Shown: piece by piece, positions 1-4,759 of the stretch | Numbering within the stretch: the stretch's first letter is position 1 | Layout: every line of letters begins with the position of its first letter | Origin: Planctomycetaceae bacterium | GTDB taxonomy: Bacteria; Planctomycetota; Planctomycetia; Planctomycetales; Planctomycetaceae | Reading direction: 5' to 3' | DNA length: 9,610 nucleotides | Assembly: GCA_003503535.1 (NCBI GenBank) | Contig: DOCI01000003.1 | Location: 15,604 to 25,213, forward strand | The notes under the pieces: generated by a model | The model's database searches: none | Told to the model about the DNA's origin: nothing | The model's input: only the letters and a program-made list of their open reading frames with translations | Program-made: the position numbers and the translations under genes

Positions 1-1
1 C

Positions 2-18
2 GCAGTCAGTTTGACTGC
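2..18. repeat. Short hairpin at window edge
   Basis: GCAGTCA (2-8) and TGACTGC (12-18) form a perfect 7-bp stem with a GTT loop. No T-run follows on either strand, so this is not a convincing intrinsic terminator. It may belong to a gene ending left of the window. Confidence 0.4.
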
Positions 19-60
19 TCCCCGATATTGAACTTACACGACATTTTGCGGTAGTTGAAA

Positions 61-198
61 TAGTAGGGTGCGTCCTGACGCACCATGCTCGACTCATATT
101 GCCGTTTGATATTGAGAGTTCGGTATACCATCTTTTTACAGGATACGATTGTTCTGCATTCGCATATCCATTCCGGTGCGTCAAGACGCACCCTACTA
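61..198. repeat. Inverted pair of REP-like palindromes (BIME-like)
   Basis: The outer ends, TAGTAGGGTGCGTC (61-74) and GACGCACCCTACTA (185-198), are perfect 14-bp inverted repeats. Each end is also a hairpin by itself: GGTGCGTC-CT-GACGCACC at 67-84 and GGTGCGTC-AA-GACGCACC at 175-192. A GTAG tetranucleotide sits directly 5' of the left hairpin (63-66), and its complement CTAC lies directly 3' of the right one (193-196). A palindrome with a GTAG or GGAG foot, in head-to-head pairs, is the described layout of REP/BIME sequences mobilised by RAYT transposases. The 90-nt middle has no clear gene; it contains the palindrome GGTATACC (122-129) near its centre. The element ends 21 nt before the bshB1 start, so it probably lies in that gene's promoter or leader region. 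Confidence 0.75.
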
Positions 199-219
199 GA
201 CTACATATTGAAACCCCTT

Positions 220-909
220 ATGTTAGATCTTCTCGTTGTTGCAACACATCCGGATGATGCGGAAATCAGTGTTGGTGGAATTATCCTCAAAGCCATTTCC
301 GAAGGGCTGCAGGTGGGCATTCTCGATTTAACGTCTGGAGAGCCGACACCTCATGGAACGTATGCGGGGCGTCTTCAGGAAACTGCGGCGGCCACCAAAG
401 CACTGGGGGTACAATGGCGGGAAAATTTGGATCTGCCGAATCGCAAACTCGAAGCAACGCTCAACGATCGGCGAGCCTTGACGAACGTCTTTCGCACAAC
501 CCGCCCGAAAATGATTCTGGCTCCCTGGTCCGAAGATGCTCATCCCGACCATGTCCGCGCCAGTCAGTTATGCGATGACGCCCGCTTCTGGGCAAAACTT
601 TCCCGATCCGATCTGGAAGGCGAAGCCTACTGGCCTCCGAAGATGCTCTATTACTTCAGCGTCCATTTAAGGATTCATCCCAAACCGAGCGTGGTCGTGG
701 ATATTAGCGAACACTTCGAACAAAAGATGCAGGCGATCGCCTGCTATGAATCGCAAATCAAAACTGGACGCGATCAGAATTTCCCAACAGTCCTGGATGA
801 CATCCGCGACCGCGCCCGCTACTGGGGCTGGGCCATTCATTCGACCTATGCCGAACCGCTGATTTCGCGCGAAGAGATCGGAGTGAATTCGATGAGTGGA
901 CTCATGTGA
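220..909 (+). CDS. bshB1: PIG-L family deacetylase, probable BshB1 (bacillithiol biosynthesis)
   Basis: A 229-residue cytoplasmic zinc-dependent N-acetyl hydrolase of the PIG-L/LmbE fold. BshB1 removes the acetyl group from GlcNAc-malate, the second step of bacillithiol synthesis. Visible motifs are HPDD (residues 10-13; general base and zinc ligands in the family) and HPDH (108-111; third zinc ligand). The text also resembles Bacillus BshB1: DLTSGE (36-41), a GT...R...E stretch with LGV, NLDLPNR (69-75), and a late YESQ. Length is typical of BshB1 (about 230). The frame stays open upstream to an ATG at 85 inside the REP-like pair, but homology begins exactly at [13 protein letters not shown], so ATG 220 is chosen. 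There is no good Shine-Dalgarno (aaacccctt precedes it). No other bsh gene is in the window. A related PIG-L deacetylase with another substrate cannot be excluded. Confidence 0.82.
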   Translation: MLDLLVVATHPDDAEISVGGIILKAISEGLQVGILDLTSGEPTPHGTYAGRLQETAAATKALGVQWRENLDLPNRKLEATLNDRRALTNVFRTTRPKMILAPWSEDAHPDHVRASQLCDDARFWAKLSRSDLEGEAYWPPKMLYYFSVHLRIHPKPSVVVDISEHFEQKMQAIACYESQIKTGRDQNFPTVLDDIRDRARYWGWAIHSTYAEPLISREEIGVNSMSGLM

Positions 910-915
910 GAACTA

Positions 916-949
916 AGAAAAGCCGCCTGAATTCACAGACGGCTTTTCT
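916..949. terminator. Bidirectional intrinsic terminator between convergent genes
   Basis: AGAAAAGCCG (916-925) pairs with CGGCTTTTCT (940-949); CTG (927-929) and CAG (936-938) extend the stem past one mismatch. The stem has T-rich sequence on its 3' side on both strands. It lies 6 nt after the bshB1 stop and 22 nt after the stop of the convergent coiled-coil gene, so one hairpin likely ends both transcripts. Confidence 0.8.
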
Positions 950-971
950 AGTGATCTCTTCTTTGAAGACT

Positions 972-2213
972 CTATTCCAAGTCAGTTGGGACTGGAACTT
1001 TGAGAGTTTCAGAGCCTTCGTGATTGATCGGTCCCATGACGGGAGAATGAATCTGATGTTCTGCGATTCGGCTGGATTTGTGAGACCGGCCGTCGGCAAT
1101 GCGGCGATCCAGAATCACGCGGGCGGCATCGCGAACTTCGACATCGCTCAGGCGTCGCAGGTCGCTCAGTTGAATCAGCGGTTTCAAGACAGCCAGAGTG
1201 TCTTCAACAGTCGATTTCAGTATTGTGATTTCCTGAAGCTCGCTTCGCATGTTAGACAGCAGAGCAGCTTGGTGTTCGAGTTCGAGTTGGAAATCTTCAA
1301 GGAGTTCTACTGTCTGAATGGCAGAAGTGATTCGAGTATTGTCGGTCGCCAGGTCTTTTTGGAAAGTCATCATTTCCTGCAGATTGACAGACGCTTTGGT
1401 CAGGTCTTCCTGGTTTTGCTCCAGCAGTTTGGCTTCCAGAGCAGCCATGCGAGCCAGACTCTGCTCAGCTTCAGGAATTGCTTCCTGCTGTTTGATGATT
1501 TGAACGTGCAATCCGTCAATTTTAGTCAGTATCTCATTAGATTCTTCCAGATTTGACTTCTTAGCAACAATATTATTCGTCAAGTCATCCATGGCCGTTA
1601 AGACCATGCTGGCTTCATTCATGCTTTCTGCTTGCTTTGACATCCGCTCGGTCACATGTTGAACATCTGCCATCACTTGATCGGCTGCCAGCAGATCCTG
1701 ACGAGTTTTATTAGCCGACTTGCCTAAACGAACAACATGCTCATTCATAGATACCATGTGAGCCAGAGAATCCTGAGACTGGGCAATCGATTCCGACTGT
1801 GTCTTCAAAACGGTCTGCATGGAAGCGAGGTTGTCGAGAGTATTCATGGCCACATCCTGACCGGAACTCAAGGCCAGAACGTCATCTCGCATTTTACGAA
1901 TTGAGGCGAGTGACTGCTGAACTTCAGACATCTGCCGCTGTTGCTGACGCAGGCCTGTGAGTAGATCGTTGGTTTTCCACAAATCATCCCGAGTCCCAAC
2001 CAGCATGTGCATTTCAGACTGCATCATTGCAATTTCCGACTCCAGAGTATGCATCCGCTCTGTCATTGGCTTGGTGACAGTCAGGTACATACCGAACAGT
2101 CCAAACACCAGGCCAGCTGTCAGCATGGACCAGGTTTTTGAAATCTTACGATTCGGATTTGGTTTTGGGGAAATGTGTGCGTTGTGCTTAAAGTGAAAAT
2201 TTTGGTTCGCCAC
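972..2213 (-). CDS. Membrane-anchored repeat/coiled-coil protein of unknown function
   Basis: 413 residues, no family recognised. The N-terminus is short, basic and polar (1-27). One transmembrane segment follows at about 28-46 (WSMLTAGLVFGLFGMYLTV), and the rest is almost entirely predicted helix, rich in Q, E, L, M and K, with no cysteine. Residues of about 119-325 fall into roughly eight degenerate repeats of 24-27 residues with hydrophobics at fixed spacing (for example lines starting at VLTAMDDL, EILTKIDGL, SLARMAALE, NLQEMMTFQ and VELLEDFQLE). With a basic N-terminus before the segment, the long part probably lies outside the cytoplasmic membrane. It could be a spacer or scaffold, loosely like the helical stalk of chemoreceptors, but I see no signalling tip. 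The start is GTG (2213): an ideal AGGAGG lies 8 nt upstream and no better start is seen. It is a single gene, divergent from the BON-like gene. Confidence 0.85.
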   Translation of the reverse strand: MANQNFHFKHNAHISPKPNPNRKISKTWSMLTAGLVFGLFGMYLTVTKPMTERMHTLESEIAMMQSEMHMLVGTRDDLWKTNDLLTGLRQQQRQMSEVQQSLASIRKMRDDVLALSSGQDVAMNTLDNLASMQTVLKTQSESIAQSQDSLAHMVSMNEHVVRLGKSANKTRQDLLAADQVMADVQHVTERMSKQAESMNEASMVLTAMDDLTNNIVAKKSNLEESNEILTKIDGLHVQIIKQQEAIPEAEQSLARMAALEAKLLEQNQEDLTKASVNLQEMMTFQKDLATDNTRITSAIQTVELLEDFQLELEHQAALLSNMRSELQEITILKSTVEDTLAVLKPLIQLSDLRRLSDVEVRDAARVILDRRIADGRSHKSSRIAEHQIHSPVMGPINHEGSETLKVPVPTDLE

Positions 2214-2221
2214 GGTATGGT

Positions 2222-2227
2222 CCTCCT
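2222..2227 (-). promoter_or_regulatory. Strong Shine-Dalgarno fixing a GTG start
   Basis: The minus strand reads AGGAGG here, 8 nt before GTG at 2213-2211. It is one of the few canonical Shine-Dalgarno sequences in the window, and it supports the non-ATG start of the coiled-coil gene. Confidence 0.8.
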
Positions 2228-2250
2228 GTCGCGTTGCAGGGGTACGCGAC
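2228..2250 (-). promoter_or_regulatory. Leader hairpin abutting the Shine-Dalgarno
   Basis: GTCGCGT (2228-2234) and ACGCGAC (2244-2250) form a perfect, GC-rich 7-bp stem with a 9-nt loop. On the minus-strand transcript its 3' arm ends exactly where AGGAGG begins. It could affect ribosome access to the coiled-coil gene or mRNA stability. No known riboswitch class is recognised. The further leader (2251-2426) shows no clear promoter; TACAAT on the minus strand near 2261 could be a -10 box, but no matching -35 box is visible. Confidence 0.4.
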
Positions 2251-2426
2251 TTTATCGAGTTGAGATTGTATTTCCGAGACCAGGGTTGCCCGCCTTATCC
2301 AATCGGCAATGACATCCCATCCTTTCTCTACTCTCTGTTATCGCCATTTTCCGGTCATTCATGTGGTTTGTCTCACTTTCCCATACGAGATTTCATACGT
2401 AGGGCGAATTAAACGAGGGGTAGGGA

Positions 2427-2741
2427 TTGCAACGATTCGGTCAGTTATTTCGGGTTGAGAATACTTTACCCGACATTTATTCAGTTGGTGAGAAATTCGC
2501 TGGATGCTGGCGTACTCATCTCGAAACGCTCATCTACGAACAAGTGCTTTCAGCGGAAATTTTCGAGCAAGCTTCTGACAGTCTCAATTCAAAAAAATTG
2601 AGGAAAGGAAGCCATTTACATCTAGGCGATCTGCAATTACTCATTACAATACATGTTCAATTGCTTATGAAAGAGTCCTCTTTAGGCCCCTTAGCGGCGA
2701 AGGAATTCCGCAATGAAAACGGAAGAATCTGGTTATTTTAA
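2427..2741 (+). CDS. Doubtful small ORF upstream of the BON-like gene
   Basis: 104 codons from a TTG start (2427), opening right after a TAG (2421-2423), with purine-rich GAGGGG 6 nt before it. The product has no family I recognise, no signal peptide and no obvious membrane segment. It has a mixed, protein-like composition and a leucine-rich stretch in its second half (about residues 66-83). It overlaps the first 29 nt of the BON-like gene in another frame, which could couple their translation. Against it: a TTG start, no recognisable family, and AT-richer sequence than the neighbours. It may simply be an open frame in the leader of the next gene. Confidence 0.3.
   Translation: MQRFGQLFRVENTLPDIYSVGEKFAGCWRTHLETLIYEQVLSAEIFEQASDSLNSKKLRKGSHLHLGDLQLLITIHVQLLMKESSLGPLAAKEFRNENGRIWLF
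2701..2705 (+). promoter_or_regulatory. Shine-Dalgarno of the BON-like gene
   Basis: AAGGA lies 7 nt before ATG 2713, a normal spacing, and selects this start. Confidence 0.55.
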
Positions 2742-3066
2742 TGAATGGTCTTCGATCGGAGAGGTGAAAAAGTCTCGATCGATCGATATGCCTCATGCAG
2801 CCCATTCTGTCGAAAAAGAACTGGCAAGCCACCTCAACAGTAAATCCGGTATGGAATTTGAAAATCTGGTTGTACGTCGCCTGCCCAACGATGCGATCTG
2901 TCTCGAAGGAATTTTGAGGACAGATGATTCTGATTTTGACCTGAGTGATTATTTGAAATGTGCTTTGGGAGTCGAAACCATTGTCAATCGCGTAACGATG
3001 CGTGGAACCTGTTGCGCTGGAGAAGAAACGCTTTCCGGCGAGGATACTGTTGTGGACTGGAGCTAG
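2713..3066 (+). CDS. Small BON-domain-like protein
   Basis: 117 residues. About 30-98 resemble one BON domain: an early helix (HSVEKELASHLNS), a strand (FENLVVRRLPNDAICLEGIL), a second helix (DFDLSDYLKCAL) and the closing pattern GVETIVNRVTMRG, matching the BON ending G-V-x-x-V-x-N-x-V/L. BON domains bind phospholipid or other surface components and often sit in exported proteins. This one has no signal peptide and a polar N-terminus, so a cytoplasmic or adaptor role is as likely. The C-terminus is short, acidic and holds two adjacent cysteines (100-101). The usual conserved glycine between the first strands appears as EG (65-66). Transcription likely ends at the terminator at 3199-3231. The BON assignment comes from pattern reading only. 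Confidence 0.65.
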   Translation: MKTEESGYFNEWSSIGEVKKSRSIDMPHAAHSVEKELASHLNSKSGMEFENLVVRRLPNDAICLEGILRTDDSDFDLSDYLKCALGVETIVNRVTMRGTCCAGEETLSGEDTVVDWS

Positions 3067-3145
3067 AGCATATTCAAAAATATCTGCAGCGTTCGGCAGG
3101 AGCAAACACAGCGATCTAGGATATATTGTGTCCTTGCGACTGCAG

Positions 3146-3165
3146 AGACCATTTGAAAATGGTCT
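3146..3165 (+). repeat. Hairpin in the 3' region of the BON-like transcript
   Basis: AGACCATTT (3146-3154) and AAATGGTCT (3157-3165) are perfectly complementary around GA; the real loop would open a few pairs. It lies 80 nt after the BON-like stop and 34 nt before the terminator stem, and no T-run follows. It could protect the transcript end or form part of a 3'-derived small RNA. Confidence 0.4.
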
Positions 3166-3198
3166 AAACCCTGCTTCAGTTCAAGTTCAAACAAAATT

Positions 3199-3236
3199 AA
3201 CACCTGGCAAGGAAATTTCCTGCCAGGTGTTTTCTA
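3199..3236 (+). terminator. Intrinsic terminator after the BON-like gene
   Basis: The long inverted repeat 3199-3231 has arms beginning AACACCTGGCA and ending TGCCAGGTGTT. An inner GGAAA/TTTCC pairing and one bulged A make about 16 bp. TTTTC follows, with T-rich sequence after it. It lies 133 nt downstream of the BON-like stop and no other plus-strand gene precedes it. AAAAT to its left means it could also stop minus-strand transcription. Confidence 0.8.
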
Positions 3237-3265
3237 TTGATAACATGAACTTTGCAAAACGACAG

Positions 3266-3399
3266 CTAGTGGTCTGTTTCAATTAAATAATAGGGTGGCA
3301 CTGGCTATGCCAGTGCATGGTAACTTCAGTTTTCGTCTCGACTTGCACTGGCGAAGCCAGTGGCACACTACCCAAAGTTTAATCGGAACAAACCACTAG
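3266..3399. repeat. 134-bp MITE-like inverted-repeat element with hairpin ends
   Basis: The left end begins CTAGTGGTCTGTTTC (3266) and the right end, read on the minus strand, begins CTAGTGGTTTGTTCC (3399). The similarity runs about 40 bp inward with a few mismatches. Inside each end is a hairpin: GCACTGGC-TAT-GCCAGTGC at the left (3298-3316) and GCACTGGC-GAA-GCCAGTG at the right (3345-3362). The left hairpin follows TAGGGTG and the right one is followed by CACACTACCC, the same plan as the element at 61-198 but with a different stem sequence. The terminal CTAG is palindromic and could be part of the repeat or a 4-bp target duplication of the kind made by IS5-group transposases. No ORF is carried. 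Confidence 0.75.
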
Positions 3400-3491
3400 G
3401 AGATTATTCCAGATTTGCGGGATGAGTTACCAGATGTTTTTGCCACAGAGAGACCAGTGAGGATTTCTCCTCAACCCGTTTACATGTTGAT

Positions 3492-3783
3492 TCATGAACC
3501 GCCAAGACGCCAAGTGAAACAAGAGATCAACAGAAATGAAAATGGATTTGAGTTTATCAGGTTGATTTCACCACTAAGGCACTAAGGCACTAAGGCACTA
3601 AGGCACGAAGACACGAAGACACAAAGAGATTTAGGGTTCATGAAAATCAATCACAAAACAGCCAGATGAGTTTGAGGCAATATTGTTATACAACTCTTGG
3701 TGCCTTTGTGTCTTCGTGGTCCAATTTCATTAACTGAAATTACGACTTGTTTCACTTGGCGTCCTGGCGGTTTATTTTCATGA
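3492..3783. repeat. Nested inverted-repeat element with octamer tandem repeat
   Basis: Outer arms at 3499-3523 and 3746-3770 match as inverted repeats over 25 bp with one mismatch (arms begin CCGCCAAGACGCC and end CTGGCGG). TCATGAA lies outside both, with extra bases on the right. Inner arms at 3612-3626 and 3704-3718 are a perfect 15-bp inverted repeat (CACGAAGACACAAAG). The left inner arm lies in a tandem array. The whole could form a long cruciform or a stable RNA structure. It contains no gene. Confidence 0.7.
3572..3627 (+). repeat. Seven tandem octamers, CACNAAGR
   Basis: Seven back-to-back 8-bp units: CACTAAGG four times (3572-3603), CACGAAGA twice (3604-3619) and CACAAAGA once (3620-3627). 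The gradient from one variant to another suggests growth by local duplication or slippage. Confidence 0.85.
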
Positions 3784-3829
3784 GAGAAAAATAGACCGGA
3801 AGTAGGACATTCAATAAAATAAGAGTTTC

Positions 3830-3851
3830 GCAGGGTGCGTCGTGACGCATC
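3830..3851. repeat. Single REP-like hairpin next to the RAYT relic
   Basis: GGTGCGTC-GT-GACGCATC (3834-3851) is the same palindrome as those at 67-84 and 175-192, with one changed base in the right arm. GCAG (3830-3833) stands where those have GTAG. On the minus strand it begins 2 nt after the likely original stop of the RAYT remnant (3854-3856). That is the usual place for a REP flanking its own transposase gene. Confidence 0.7.
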
Positions 3852-3853
3852 TT

Positions 3854-4275
3854 TCACTCGAAGCTTTTGAACTCGTCTTCATACCATTCGGCCTGGCTGC
3901 CCCAATTGGGTGCTATTCTCCGAGTTTGATATCTCTATGAAATGTGGACCAGGGCCCTTCGGAAACACGCTTCACGAAACCGTGTTTGAGGGGATTGTCA
4001 TGGAGATAATCCACGCCTCTCTTCAAGTCCACTTCAGCATGTACTGTATGCTCGTAGAATCGCCGCTGCCAGACACCTCGTTCGCTCCTCTGAATGCGGC
4101 TGCGGGAAACAGCCGCTGACACGCCACCTGCAGCCATTCAGTTTTTCGTAATAAGAGATTTGATGCGTCGTCATCGCAAGAAGTAATCCTGATCACCCCG
4201 TGACAATTCCCAGATTGTGTAAAGATGATCTGGAAGTAGAACTATCGCATTTAAACCACGTTTCACTTGAAAACC
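3854..4275 (-). pseudogene. Decayed REP-associated tyrosine transposase (RAYT, Y1_Tnp)
   Basis: RAYTs are single-domain HUH nucleases that cut at REP hairpins. Translating this strand gives LNAIVLLPDHLYTIWEL, then SERGVWQRRFYEHTV, DYLHDNPLKHGFVKRV and PWSTFHR, in family order and spacing. Damage: the HUH motif expected as H-L-H reads HLY (4219-4227); an in-frame TGA at 4171-4173 falls where the family has Trp; another TGA is at 4138-4140; and a TAG at 3913-3915 falls where Tyr is expected. A one-base loss near 3908-3912 then shifts the frame; in the new frame the text continues WGSQAEWYEDEFKSFE to a TGA at 3854-3856. The Tyr in DYLHDNP, the probable nucleophile, survives. About 40-50 N-terminal residues are missing; the homology fades near 4275, about 45 nt before the inverted repeat at 4321. 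The longest intact piece is 3913-4137 (74 codons). Confidence 0.88.
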
Positions 4276-4320
4276 GGAGAAATCAGAATCCATCTCCAAG
4301 CTGACTTTGGATTTTTTACA

Positions 4321-4441
4321 CCACAGAGGCACAGAGAACACAGAGATTGTTTTGCAGGAGAGATCCAGAAAGACTCAAACTTTCGAATATTGTATCAGCG
4401 ATCTATGAGATGATTTCTCCGTGTCCTCTGTGCCTCTGTGG
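4321..4441. repeat. Inverted-repeat element built from CACAGAGR octamers
   Basis: The 26-bp arms 4321-4346 and 4416-4441 are inverted copies with two mismatches and begin CCACAGAGGCACAGAG. Each arm is made of octamers (CACAGAGG, CACAGAGA, a spare A, CACAGAGA), the same length and plan (CACNNAGR) as the tandem array at 3572-3627. A 69-nt, AT-rich middle separates the arms. There is no ORF. Confidence 0.75.
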
Positions 4442-4759
4442 TTTTAATATTTCCTAAACTCGTTCTGCCGATTTAAACTGCACTCCATTAGAAAACAGCC
4501 AAAAAGGTTATGGCAACTTGCAGAACTCGTCTTGTTTTTCATTCAATTTGTATTCGTTCGAGTGACACGATTAGCTAATCCAATCTTTGATCTGTTTATC
4601 ATCTATGGAAATCCGATTCCCATTGGAGTCGTGAGAATTTGACGACGCTTGTGTGTCACAACCGTATAAAAGAAATGATGTTCATCCCGAGATCGACGAT
4701 AATTGATCATGCGGCAATGCCGTTGTTTGTTGCATGAAAACGTGACGCAGTGGATTGGT
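4442..4759. other. Intergenic stretch without a gene
   Basis: AT-rich, 318 bp. The only clear item is a perfect 12-bp palindrome, GATTAGCTAATC (4569-4580), which could be a protein-binding site. CGGCA/TGCCG near 4711-4721 has too short a loop and no T-run, so I see no intrinsic terminator for the DUF1501 operon here. TATAAA near 4666 has no plus-strand gene to serve. Confidence 0.5.

Noticed and set aside
85..219. N-terminal extension of the deacetylase from ATG 85
   Set aside because: The extra 45 codons run through the REP-like pair, and family similarity starts at ATG 220.
906..1556. 216-codon plus-strand frame
   Set aside because: It lies antisense to the coiled-coil gene. That gene has a strong Shine-Dalgarno and clear repeat structure; this frame has a low-complexity F/Q/S-rich product.
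2665..3105. 146-codon minus-strand frame opposite the BON-like gene
   Set aside because: The plus-strand frame has a Shine-Dalgarno, a BON-like pattern and a terminator downstream; the minus frame has none of these.
3002..3286. 94-codon plus-strand frame overlapping the end of the BON-like gene
   Set aside because: It runs straight through the terminator hairpin and has no start signal, so it is a chance frame.
3572..3627. CRISPR array
   Set aside because: The 8-bp units are directly adjacent with no spacers, and no cas gene is present.
3651..3857. 68-codon minus-strand frame
   Set aside because: It is a translation of repeat arms and the REP hairpin (ASRRTL, PRRHKGTK), not a gene.
4708..4724. 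Terminator for the DUF1501 operon at CGGCA/TGCCG
   Set aside because: The stem is 5 bp with almost no loop and is not followed by a T-run on the minus strand.
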